Below the pieces are notes generated by a model. The model ran no database searches. It had not been told where the DNA came from and worked only from the letters and a program-made list of their open reading frames with translations. Of a stretch of 33,707 nucleotides of DNA, positions 14,303 to 20,748 are shown in pieces (the first letter of the stretch is position 1; each line of letters begins with the position of its first letter). The stretch spans positions 1 through 33,707 of the IMG/VR virus record IMGVR_UViG_3300025671_000028; one strand, 5' to 3'. The translations under genes and the position numbers were made by a program. Source of the DNA: a virus.

Positions 14303-15330
14303 TAGCCCACCACCTTCGCGCCAGGAAACGCTTCCCGAACCTTGCCCGTCAGCGCGGCTGTGCAGCCACCTGGATTGGCGATGATCTCCGAACTCGCAAA
14401 GACAAACGCATCCGGCTCGCCGTTCCGAACATCCACGCCCTCGATCTCATAAACCGCCTCGAAGGCGTTCGTGCTGTCCTTGATCGGCCACGGCACCAGA
14501 TCCGGGTGCAGGACATGGCCCTCACAGCCTTTTTTCTGAAAGTCGCCGGGTATGTTCCCAGCTTCCCAGCGGGCGCACGACCATGTGCTGTCCTTTTCCG
14601 GTGTCGAGTGCGCGCACGTGCGGCAGTTGACGTGCTTGGTTAGAGGCTGTTCGTGGCAGAACGAATAGGCCGCGCAGAACTTGCACTCATACCAGCTTGG
14701 GTCGGTGGACAACGGGGGCGGCATCCGCTCGGCCAGCGCAATTTTGCGCCCGCGGTCGATCAGCGCCAGCGCCGCAGCCTCGTCATATTCCACCCGCTCG
14801 GTGTACAATCTGTCGTTATCCTTACAGACGGCGACATACAGCGCGCGGTCAATCTCCATGCCTGCCATATAAATCTGCATTTGTGCCCAGTGCATCGGCT
14901 TGGTTTTTTTGACGCCGCCCTTTTCAACCTCGTTAAATGATTTTACGGAGTGCGTCTTGAACTCTGCAATGTGGCGCGTTTTCTCCGCTCCCAGCACGCC
15001 GCTTTCGATGATGCCGTCCAGCGATCCTGAAACATGAGAACCAAAGCGAACAAACTGCTGATCCTCACCGGTGTGATGTATATCAATCCCGATGGCCTTC
15101 AGATCAGCAACAATGCTGGCTTCCTCATTGTGCCCGCGCCGAAACAAGCGACGAATGCGGCCCGAAAACTGCTCCTGAACAGCCCACCGGAACGACAACC
15201 ATATCCACCGGTCGCACTTGTGGCCCAGCCCAGACGCGCCTAGATGCAGGCGTAAGCCGTTCGGCTGCGCGGCGTGGTGGTCGTCTATCAGGCTTTCTAT
15301 GGTGGTCATTTTTTTGGGTAGTGCGGTCAC
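14302..15330 (-). CDS. PD-(D/E)XK exonuclease with Fe-S cluster motif (Cas4/AddB-like)
   Basis: 342 aa from GTG 15330, preferred because AGGGG lies 9 bases upstream; the in-frame ATG at 15309 has no ribosome site. The RecB-nuclease motifs are visible: GSLDG (Asp105), EFK (Glu123, Lys125) and QMQIY (Gln150). Cys39 together with Cys216-x2-Cys219-x5-Cys225 has the spacing of the 4Fe-4S clamp of Cas4 and AddB nucleases. A second cysteine group (236, 239, 252, 269) follows. It likely acts as a recombination exonuclease beside the annealing ATPase and ssDNA-binding protein. Confidence 0.8.
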   Translation of the reverse strand: MTALPKKMTTIESLIDDHHAAQPNGLRLHLGASGLGHKCDRWIWLSFRWAVQEQFSGRIRRLFRRGHNEEASIVADLKAIGIDIHHTGEDQQFVRFGSHVSGSLDGIIESGVLGAEKTRHIAEFKTHSVKSFNEVEKGGVKKTKPMHWAQMQIYMAGMEIDRALYVAVCKDNDRLYTERVEYDEAAALALIDRGRKIALAERMPPPLSTDPSWYECKFCAAYSFCHEQPLTKHVNCRTCAHSTPEKDSTWSCARWEAGNIPGDFQKKGCEGHVLHPDLVPWPIKDSTNAFEAVYEIEGVDVRNGEPDAFVFASSEIIANPGGCTAALTGKVREAFPGAKVVG

Positions 15331-15344
15331 GTCAATATCCCCCT

Positions 15345-15373
15345 AAAAAATGGGGCGGGGTATTACCCGCCCC
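15345..15373 (-). terminator. Intrinsic terminator or attenuator inside the recombination operon
   Basis: Perfect 8-bp GC stem (15352-15359 with 15366-15373), 6-base loop, then A and six Ts on the minus strand (15351-15345). It lies after the DUF669-type gene and immediately before the nuclease ribosome site. It would uncouple high expression of the ssDNA-binding protein from lower expression of the nuclease and helicases. Confidence 0.8.
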
Positions 15374-15378
15374 GAATA

Positions 15379-15834
15379 TTACCACGGCGCCTTGACCGGC
15401 TCTTTCGGTGCATCCGTTTTCGGCCTAGGCGGGACGCTTCCGGTAATGGCCGCGTAGCCTTTGACTTCATTGCCGGAATACTCGCCGGTGCGGACGGTCA
15501 ACTTGATGCGGCACTGGCCACCCACAAGCTGATCGGTATCATCGATGGTAGCGATGCCGCAGGCCGCGCCGAGGCGCTTGAATTCCGCCTCCGCGATGCT
15601 TTCCGCTTGCGGGTTCGGATTACGCAGATTGTAATTCGAGAACACCACCCTGCCCGCGTGCGTCGGGCCGGTGATGTTGAAACGAACGGCGGCGTATTCG
15701 CCGGTGCCCGCCTTCGTCGCGCGCATTTCCACGCTGCCGATGTCCGCTTCATACCACCCTGCCGGAAGCGGCTGAAAGTCGCCGTCTCCTTCCGGGATGT
15801 CTTTCGTGTCGTAAGTCTTATTTAGTGCAACCAT
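15379..15834 (-). CDS. DUF669-type ssDNA-binding protein
   Basis: 151 aa, GGAGG 8 bases before ATG 15834. It begins with the DUF669 signature (FQPLPAGWYEADIGSVEMRA, then GTGEYAAVRFNITGPTHAGR and NYNLRNPNPQAESIA). The C-terminus is a Pro-rich flexible tail ending KAPW, like the partner-binding tips of phage single-strand-binding proteins. DUF669 proteins are usually next to Sak4-like ATPases, as two genes away here. It probably coats single-stranded DNA during replication and annealing. Confidence 0.75.
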   Translation of the reverse strand: MVALNKTYDTKDIPEGDGDFQPLPAGWYEADIGSVEMRATKAGTGEYAAVRFNITGPTHAGRVVFSNYNLRNPNPQAESIAEAEFKRLGAACGIATIDDTDQLVGGQCRIKLTVRTGEYSGNEVKGYAAITGSVPPRPKTDAPKEPVKAPW

Positions 15835-15836
15835 GT

Positions 15837-16229
15837 TTAATCCTCCTTGGTGATCGAGACGGACACCCGCCCCGGCTTGGTCGTAATGGCCCGCAACAGC
15901 GGCTTGGTAATCGCTGCATCAACGTATTTCCATGCAGCGGTATTGATTTCTGCCTTCCACCGGAACAGCGTCCCGAGATGTTCCGAAACACCGGCATCCG
16001 TCGCCAGTTCCTGAAGCATTTCCGCATCGACCTTCCGGTTCATGCGGCCTGTGAGTTTTATCTTGTAATCGCCGTCCGTTTCGACAGTCTCGGTACCTTC
16101 CATGTCCTCCGACACGCCAATCAGGCTTAAAAGATGATCCTCCAACTTGCGGCGGCGCTCGACCGCCACCCGCTCCTGTTCCTTCGCTGCGATCCATTCG
16201 GCGGCGGTGGTGTTGATGTCGAGGTTCAT
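15837..16229 (-). CDS. DUF7173-like phage recombination-module protein
   Basis: 130 aa, ATGA overlap with the upstream ATPase gene and three bases from the next start. It has an N-terminal coiled coil (about residues 10-40, EWIAAKEQERVAVERRRKLE), then a beta segment (YKIKLTGRMNRKVD) and an aromatic centre (FRWKAEINTAAWKYV). This layout is seen in small proteins of phage recombination clusters annotated DUF7173. Biochemical role unknown; perhaps an accessory of the ATPase or nuclease. Confidence 0.6.
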   Translation of the reverse strand: MNLDINTTAAEWIAAKEQERVAVERRRKLEDHLLSLIGVSEDMEGTETVETDGDYKIKLTGRMNRKVDAEMLQELATDAGVSEHLGTLFRWKAEINTAAWKYVDAAITKPLLRAITTKPGRVSVSITKED

Positions 16230-16900
16230 TTGGCACCCCCAATCTTAGCAATAACAGTACCTAAATCAGGCATTTCCCATTGTCCCAGCTTCCCGGATCG
16301 ATCCTTTGCCAGCCACAACCCGTCACTGTCGCACATAAGCATACGTTGCGTGACTTGCTCCGCGTCCTTTTCGACACGCAGGGCCAGCACCTCGTCAAAA
16401 AAGTAAGGAAGCTGCTGGCCGATACCCCGGCCCGGCATCGATGGCGAATAGAGCATCCGGCCCATTTCGTCCTGCGATTTATCCAGCTTCGCCGTCATCA
16501 AAACATGCTTTGGCACGTCCCGGAACTTTCGGATAATGCTGGCCATGATGGTGTTCATTTCGCCATACGCGGCCCTGCCGTCTTTCGTGATTTTCTTCTC
16601 GTGGGCAAGGCAGACCTCAGCGATTTCGCTGATAGAGTCAATGGCCACACTTTTAAACGCCTTCGCCTCGTCCGATCCCGAAAGCCAATTATAAGCCTCG
16701 CGCAGATCGTCCATATTCCTGATTTCTATGAATGAAACATCGGAACTGGCGATGCTCAGAAGGCCCGCTTCTGCCGATAGAATAACGGGGCTGGGTAAGG
16801 TCGGAATCAGGGTGGTCTTGCCCGCGCCCGCCTGGCCGTAGACAAGTATCTTGATTGCGTCGCTATGCACTGACGATGTGTGTTGCAAGTTGATAGCCAT
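16226..16900 (-). CDS. Sak4-like AAA/RecA-fold ATPase (single-strand annealing)
   Basis: 224 aa from ATG 16900, with GGAG 9 bases upstream; an earlier in-frame methionine lies inside the promoter. Walker A GQAGAGKT sits at about residues 22-29, the Walker B Asp in FKSVAIDSISE near 89, and a later segment with GRMLYSPSMPGRGIG. This is the pattern of the AAA_24/Sak4 family, RecA-like phage proteins that anneal single strands with an SSB partner. First gene of the recombination operon, directly behind a strong promoter. Confidence 0.8.
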   Translation of the reverse strand: MAINLQHTSSVHSDAIKILVYGQAGAGKTTLIPTLPSPVILSAEAGLLSIASSDVSFIEIRNMDDLREAYNWLSGSDEAKAFKSVAIDSISEIAEVCLAHEKKITKDGRAAYGEMNTIMASIIRKFRDVPKHVLMTAKLDKSQDEMGRMLYSPSMPGRGIGQQLPYFFDEVLALRVEKDAEQVTQRMLMCDSDGLWLAKDRSGKLGQWEMPDLGTVIAKIGGAK

Positions 16901-16948
16901 ATTGTATCTCCTGTATCGCTGTCGGCCCGATGCCGGTTGCAATTTGTA

Positions 16949-16977
16949 TTGCGTAATATATAGTGTATACATAATAT
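16949..16977 (+). promoter_or_regulatory. Forward promoter for the Cro-like gene and primase
   Basis: TTGCGT (16949-16954), 17 bases, TAATAT (16972-16977), 22 bases before ATG 17000. It overlaps the opposing promoter almost fully, so the two compete. A GTATAC palindrome (16965-16970) lies in the middle of the overlap and GCAAT/ATTGC arms lie just upstream, both candidate operators. Confidence 0.65.
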
Positions 16978-16982
16978 GTCAA
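16955..16982 (-). promoter_or_regulatory. Strong reverse promoter for the recombination operon
   Basis: On the minus strand TTGACA (16982-16977, perfect consensus), 16 bases, TATATT (16960-16955). It faces the forward promoter, with the -10 of each lying next to or within the -35 of the other. The untranslated leader to ATG 16900 is about 48 bases. Confidence 0.7.
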
Positions 16983-16999
16983 CATAGGATGGAGCAACA

Positions 17000-17170
17000 A
17001 TGACAACGGATGAAGCACTGGAATTTTTCGGCGGGCGCAAGAGGTTAGCCGCCGCGCTGAATATCTGGCCACATTCTACAGCACGGTGGGGGAAATTCCC
17101 GCCGAAGGTCAGGCAATACCAGATTCAGGTGATTAGTGACGGGAAGCTGAGGGTTGAGGATGACGTATGA
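17000..17170 (+). CDS. Cro-like repressor
   Basis: 56 aa, GGAG 6 bases before the ATG. It starts MTTDEALEFFGGRKRLAAAL and continues NIWPHSTARWGKFPPKVRQY, the compact Cro/YdaS fold: first helix, FGG turn, helix 2 RLAAAL, recognition helix STARWG and the PxxRQYQIQ tail typical of Cro-like proteins of proteobacterial phages. It is the first gene after the face-to-face promoters and probably represses one or both, giving an early switch between the recombination operon and the primase transcript. Confidence 0.85.
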   Translation: MTTDEALEFFGGRKRLAAALNIWPHSTARWGKFPPKVRQYQIQVISDGKLRVEDDV

Positions 17171-17393
17171 TTGGGCAGACGACGCCTATAAATCGTGGGC
17201 GCTGGCAATCGACACTCTCAGGGAGGATTTTTTGAATGGTAAAAATCGTAGACCGGGACGGCAACCCGTACAAAACCATGCTGGATCACCAGGAGCCGGC
17301 AGAGGTTCAGGTGGCGCAGGCGATGGAAGCGGCGGGGATCAAGCCACCCCCGAACATACGGATCGATGGCCAGCTTCATCGCTTCCCGACTAA
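17160..17393 (+). CDS. Possible small protein overlapping cro and primase
   Basis: ATG 17160 lies 11 bases inside the end of cro with GAGGG in reach; the frame runs 77 residues and overlaps the primase by 158 bases. The first about 24 residues (MTYDWADDAYKSWALAIDTL) look protein-like, while the overlapping rest is glycine- and arginine-rich shadow sequence. An alternative is a 22-aa ORF at 17167-17235 whose start overlaps the cro stop and whose TGA abuts the primase ATG, which would be a better coupling peptide. Only one of them, or neither, may be made. Confidence 0.3.
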   Translation: MTYDWADDAYKSWALAIDTLREDFLNGKNRRPGRQPVQNHAGSPGAGRGSGGAGDGSGGDQATPEHTDRWPASSLPD

Positions 17394-19212
17394 AAACCGG
17401 GATGACAGCGGATGGTATTTGATTTTTCCTGATCAGCCTATCGCGGGCCGGTTCGGGTGCTGGCGCGATCAGATCGACTGCGTGTTCCGGGCCGAGATAG
17501 GCCGGGAATACACCGTCGCGGAACAGATGGCCGTCGCGCGGCGCCACAACGAGGCGCGGCAGCGGCGGGAGGAAGCCCGGCAGCGGAAGGCCGACGTGGC
17601 CGCCGATACCGTCGAAAAGATATGGCGTGACGCCTCGCACGCGGACCCGGCGCACCCCTATCTTGCCCGAAAGGGTATAAAGCCGAGCGGCGCCCGGATT
17701 GGAGGCGACGGAAGGTTGGTCGTGCCGCTCTATGCGCAGGACGGATCGCTTTCATCGCTGCAATATATCAGCGATACCGACAAAAAATATCATCCTGGCG
17801 GCATCGTCAAAGGGTGCCTGTGGCAATTAGGCGACCCGGACGGCGGCGTCATGTTTGTTGCGGAAGGCTTTGCCACGGCGGCGACCATCCACGAAGTATC
17901 GCAACGGCCTTGCGCCGTGGCCTATTCGGCCAATAATCTGCCGCTCGTTGTGGAGCATTTGCGCGAGAAATACGGCGCACAGCAGGAAATTGTCATCGTG
18001 GCGGATAATGACGCGTCCGGGGTTGGCAAGGCGGTCGCGGAGCAGGCATCGGCGAAATCCGGCGCGCGGATTGTCATGCCGCCAGAGGAAGGCGATGCCA
18101 ACGACTACCATCTGGCCGGTGGCGATCTGCTGGGGCTATTACTGCCCCCGATTGATAACTGGCTGGAGTCATACGCTGATTTCATAGCCGAGCCAGCGCC
18201 GATCCGGTGGCATATCAAGCACTGGTTACAGTCGGACGCGCTTGTGATGATTCACGGTCCCAGCGGCGGTGGCAAGACGTTCCTGGTTCTGGACATGGTT
18301 CTTGCCATCGCAGCCGCAAAGCCATCATGGCACGGCCACAAAACCAGGCATTGTCATGTTGCTTATCTGGCCGGCGAAGGCCACCACGGCCTGCGCGGGC
18401 GGGTCAAGGCATGGGGCCAGCATCATAATGTCAAAAATGCAGACATATTTGTGTCAAAATCAGGGCTGGACCTGAACACCCCACAAGGCTACGCGAAAAC
18501 CGCCAATGCGCTACGCAGTATGCAAACCCCGCCCGGCGTCGTGGTGGTCGATACGCTTCACAGGTTCCTTGCCGGTGATGAAAACTCGTCGGTGGACGCT
18601 AAAACCATGCTCGACGCCTGCGCCGCGATTATGGCTGAATTCCGCTGCACTGTGATTCTGGTCCACCATACCGGCGTGAACGCCGAGGCGCAGCATCGGG
18701 CGCGGGGCAGCAGCGCGTGGCGCGGCGCGCTGGATATCGAAATCTCGGTAGTGCCGGGTGCCGTTATCGAAGTCATCCAGCGCAAGTCAAAGGATGCGGA
18801 GGAAGCCGAGCCGCTTTATGTACAGCTCCAGCCGGTCGCGCTGCCGTGGACCGATGAGGATGGGGAAACCGTCACCAGCGCGGTGCTGGTGCAGGCCGAG
18901 AAGCCCGCGAAGGCCAAAAAGCCGTCCGCGCTTGAAAATTACGTCGATTATTTCCAGCGCGCCTGGTGGGAGGGCGGCGGTCTGGTGAAAGACGGCAAGC
19001 CGTATCTGGATCGGGATGTTCTGCGGGCGAAATTTGAGGCCGAAGGAAGGTCTCCCGGAACCATCCGAAACTATTTGTCAAAAAGCAATAATGGCAAGAT
19101 GATCGGCACGCTGATCGGCGCTCGATTGATAGTCGAAACGGGCAGCGATGGGTGGTCGATTATCAATGCCGAATGGGCTGGGAAATTGATCGATGAGAAA
19201 GAAAATGGATAA
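17236..19212 (+). CDS. Primase-helicase (Toprim plus RecA-like ATPase)
   Basis: 658 aa, GGGAGG 9 bases before the ATG. The N-terminal about 110 residues are a primase-like region. The Toprim domain has the catalytic Glu in VAEGFATA (about residue 210) and the Asp pair in VADNDASG (about 255). A RecA-like ATPase follows, with Walker A GPSGGGKT at about 341-348, Walker B VVVVDT near 434 and an ILVHHTG sensor near 475. The C-terminal about 90 residues (LDRDVLRAKFEAEGRSPGTI) look like a winged-helix DNA-binding domain. It should prime and unwind DNA at the phage fork, with host polymerase, since no polymerase gene is present. The GTAACC array starts 8 bases after its stop. Confidence 0.85.
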   Translation: MVKIVDRDGNPYKTMLDHQEPAEVQVAQAMEAAGIKPPPNIRIDGQLHRFPTKNRDDSGWYLIFPDQPIAGRFGCWRDQIDCVFRAEIGREYTVAEQMAVARRHNEARQRREEARQRKADVAADTVEKIWRDASHADPAHPYLARKGIKPSGARIGGDGRLVVPLYAQDGSLSSLQYISDTDKKYHPGGIVKGCLWQLGDPDGGVMFVAEGFATAATIHEVSQRPCAVAYSANNLPLVVEHLREKYGAQQEIVIVADNDASGVGKAVAEQASAKSGARIVMPPEEGDANDYHLAGGDLLGLLLPPIDNWLESYADFIAEPAPIRWHIKHWLQSDALVMIHGPSGGGKTFLVLDMVLAIAAAKPSWHGHKTRHCHVAYLAGEGHHGLRGRVKAWGQHHNVKNADIFVSKSGLDLNTPQGYAKTANALRSMQTPPGVVVVDTLHRFLAGDENSSVDAKTMLDACAAIMAEFRCTVILVHHTGVNAEAQHRARGSSAWRGALDIEISVVPGAVIEVIQRKSKDAEEAEPLYVQLQPVALPWTDEDGETVTSAVLVQAEKPAKAKKPSALENYVDYFQRAWWEGGGLVKDGKPYLDRDVLRAKFEAEGRSPGTIRNYLSKSNNGKMIGTLIGARLIVETGSDGWSIINAEWAGKLIDEKENG

Positions 19213-19220
19213 ATATTATG

Positions 19221-19338
19221 CTGTAACCTGCGTAACCAGGTTACGCTAAAGTGCACAGGTTACAGAGGTCGGCAAAAAGCGCAGAAACATTGTAACCTGT
19301 GTAACCCCGTACCTTTAGGTACGGGTTACAGGTTACAG
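19221..19338. other. Array of eight GTAACC/GGTTAC sites with large hairpin (candidate origin or operator)
   Basis: GTAACC occurs at 19223, 19232, 19292 and 19301; its complement GGTTAC at 19239, 19258, 19324 and 19331. A 16-bp unit TGTAACCTGYGTAACC is present at 19222-19237 and 19291-19306. A perfect 15-base palindrome with a single central base lies at 19231-19245, and CTGTAACCTG (19221) is mirrored at 19256. The second half folds into a long hairpin, 19291-19337, around the tip CCCGTACC-TTTA-GGTACGGG. It follows the primase-helicase and is not followed by a U-tract, so it looks like an iteron-type origin or a multi-operator rather than a terminator. The wider 19213-19393 gap holds nothing else I can name. 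Confidence 0.8.
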
Positions 19339-19393
19339 TTCTGCTGCTGCGGAAATTTGGATACGGCAAAACCATATTGAGGGAGGAAGATTT

Positions 19394-19435
19394 ATGGACA
19401 TGAAGGCGTGGATCAACGAGAGGGACGCGGCATGA
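19394..19435 (+). CDS. 13-codon mini-ORF with strong ribosome site
   Basis: A GGGAGGAAGA ribosome site stands 3 bases before an ATG that reads MDMKAWINERDAA and stops at TGA, overlapping another ATG. The strong initiation signal in front of so short a frame suggests a decayed gene start whose body was replaced by the opposite-strand genes, or a leader peptide. Not likely to be a functional protein in itself. Confidence 0.3.
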   Translation: MDMKAWINERDAA

Positions 19436-19437
19436 GC

Positions 19438-19641
19438 CTACACCATCAGATGCGACAGCGCCTTGATGCGGTTCTTCACGATGGCGCGGAGATCGGCCTG
19501 CAATCCCTCGGGCATGGGGTTTGTGCCCGCCAGCCAGCGCCGCATGGTGCGGTCGTTGACGCCAACGTCATGGGCAAGGGGCGTCTGCCAGCGGAGCCCG
19601 TAAAGCGCTTCGCCAACGGCGCGGAGGGTGTCGGGCGTCAT
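19438..19641 (-). CDS. Small helix-turn-helix DNA-binding protein
   Basis: 67 aa. The sequence MTPDTLRAVGEALYGLRWQT followed by PLAHDVGVNDRTMRRWLAGT is a classic helix-turn-helix: helix ALYG-WQTPLAHDVG, turn VNDR, recognition helix TMRRWLAG. Close relatives are common in alphaproteobacterial genomes and prophages. Its ATG directly follows the TAG of the gene before it. It ends about 100 bases from the GTAACC array, so it is one candidate binder of that array. Confidence 0.75.
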   Translation of the reverse strand: MTPDTLRAVGEALYGLRWQTPLAHDVGVNDRTMRRWLAGTNPMPEGLQADLRAIVKNRIKALSHLMV

Positions 19642-19851
19642 CTAGAATGTTCCCAGATAGTCGCGCCAGACGGCAAGTCCAGCGTCGGAGTAATTCCCGC
19701 GCCTCAAAGCCATCTCAGCCATACGCTTGCGTGCTGCGCGGTTTTTGCAATCGGATTCGAGGGTGGCAATAATCTCGCGGGCAAACTCTGGCCCCTTTTG
19801 ATATGCGCCGCTGAAGCCGGGCTGCAATCCTTCAATCGTTCGCTTCGTCAT
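19642..19851 (-). CDS. Hypothetical small basic helical protein
   Basis: 69 aa from ATG 19851, chosen for the GGAG 7 bases upstream; the longer open frame runs through the promoter. Middle region FAREIIATLESDCKNRAARK is helical and basic, and the C-terminus is GNYSDAGLAVWRDYLGTF. No family recognised. It forms a two-gene operon with the small HTH protein, behind a near-consensus promoter. Confidence 0.6.
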   Translation of the reverse strand: MTKRTIEGLQPGFSGAYQKGPEFAREIIATLESDCKNRAARKRMAEMALRRGNYSDAGLAVWRDYLGTF

Positions 19852-19902
19852 GTCGGTCTCCGTTACCAAGTGCGGCGGGCCTCGCGCCCTGCCTATGTCC
19901 TG

Positions 19903-19931
19903 TATATAGGGCACGGCGCTGGGAGTGTCAA
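19903..19931 (-). promoter_or_regulatory. Near-consensus reverse promoter
   Basis: On the minus strand TTGACA (19931-19926), exactly 17 bases, TATATA (19908-19903). It drives the two small reverse genes. A CCTGTATATAGG inverted repeat covers the -10 and may be an operator. Its -35 overlaps the region just before the methyltransferase ATG at 19935, so transcription in the two directions probably interferes. Confidence 0.75.
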
Positions 19932-19934
19932 TGC

Positions 19935-20531
19935 ATGATCGTTGCTCTGTACGAGAAAACCGGAAACATCCTGCGGCCATGGGCCGATGCCGGGTATGAC
20001 TGCATCGCGCTGGATATCCAGCACTCCGGCTGCACGAAGCGGGACGGGATATTCTACCAGCACTGGGATGCGCTGGAAACGCCAATCCCTTACGAGGCGG
20101 ATACATTCGGTGCAGCTTCCCCGCCATGCGATCACCTGGCGGTCAGTGGCGCGCGGTGGTTCAAGGGGAAGGGGCTGCGTGCGCTGGCACGGTCCATCGA
20201 ACTGTTTGCAGTGGCGGCGGAATATTTCGAGAAATCAGACGCGGCGTATTTCCTTGAAAACCCGGTCAGTACGATCAGCACGTACTGGCGCAAGCCGGAC
20301 TATACGTTCCATCCCTGGCAATACAGCGGGTTCGAACTGTCCGACGACTACACGAAGAAAACCTGCCTCTGGACTGGCGGCGGCTTTGTCATGCCTGCGC
20401 CGTTTCATGGCGAGGTTACCCCGGACGACAGAATCCACAAGGCCGCCCCAGGGCCGGAACGGGCGAACTTTCGCAGCGCGATGCCTATGGGTTTTGCGCG
20501 CGCTGTGTTTAAGGCTAACGCCCCATGCTAA
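19935..20531 (+). CDS. Short C5-cytosine DNA methyltransferase-like protein
   Basis: 198 aa, GGGAG 9 bases before the ATG. The order fits a C5-MTase: cofactor region LYEKTGNILRPWADAGYDCI and ALDIQH, the catalytic Pro-Cys in FGAASPPCDHL (Cys near 64), and the motif VI ENP in YFLENPVSTIS near 109. The usual motif I FAGIGG is replaced by a degenerate LYEKTGN-type start, and the protein is shorter than Dcm-type enzymes (often over 300 aa), with little room for a target-recognition domain. It may be a minimal phage MTase or a hypermodification relative. No partner restriction enzyme is present. Confidence 0.7.
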   Translation: MIVALYEKTGNILRPWADAGYDCIALDIQHSGCTKRDGIFYQHWDALETPIPYEADTFGAASPPCDHLAVSGARWFKGKGLRALARSIELFAVAAEYFEKSDAAYFLENPVSTISTYWRKPDYTFHPWQYSGFELSDDYTKKTCLWTGGGFVMPAPFHGEVTPDDRIHKAAPGPERANFRSAMPMGFARAVFKANAPC

Positions 20532-20601
20532 TCACACACCAAGCATGGCGCGCACGGCCAGGACTGTGCTTTTTATTGTTTTCAGGCAAAGGAGAAGCGA
20601 T

Positions 20602-20748
20602 ATGGGAACTCTGAAAAAAAAGACAAAGCGCCCCAAACTGTGGGACGGCAAGCCGGAGCGGGCGGCGCTGCCTTTGGGTCGGCTAGATGGCGTCGAAGAA
20701 AAATGGGAAAAGCTGATGCGCGGGAAATCATTCAAGAAAGATCAGTGA
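20602..20748 (+). CDS. Small basic hypothetical protein
   Basis: 48 aa, AAAGGAG 7 bases before the ATG. Lys/Arg-rich N-terminus (MGTLKKKTKRPKLWDGKPER) and a charged helical C-terminus. The TGA overlaps the next ATG (TGATG type), so it is translated with the ParB-methyltransferase. Family not recognised. The 70-base gap before it shows nothing beyond a weak stem. Confidence 0.6.
   Translation: MGTLKKKTKRPKLWDGKPERAALPLGRLDGVEEKWEKLMRGKSFKKDQ

Noticed and set aside
19301-19329. Hairpin CCCGTACC-TTTA-GGTACGGG taken as a terminator of the primase gene
   Set aside because: No U-run follows on either side, and the stem is built from the GTAACC sites, so an origin or operator role is more likely.
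19408-19938. Long forward frame opposite the two small reverse genes
   Set aside because: The reverse strand has a helix-turn-helix protein, ribosome sites and a near-consensus promoter; the forward frame shows no family pattern.
19942-20748. Long frame overlapping the C5-methyltransferase in another phase
   Set aside because: Only its last 48 codons, from ATG 20602 with a good ribosome site, look genuine; the rest is an Arg-rich shadow.
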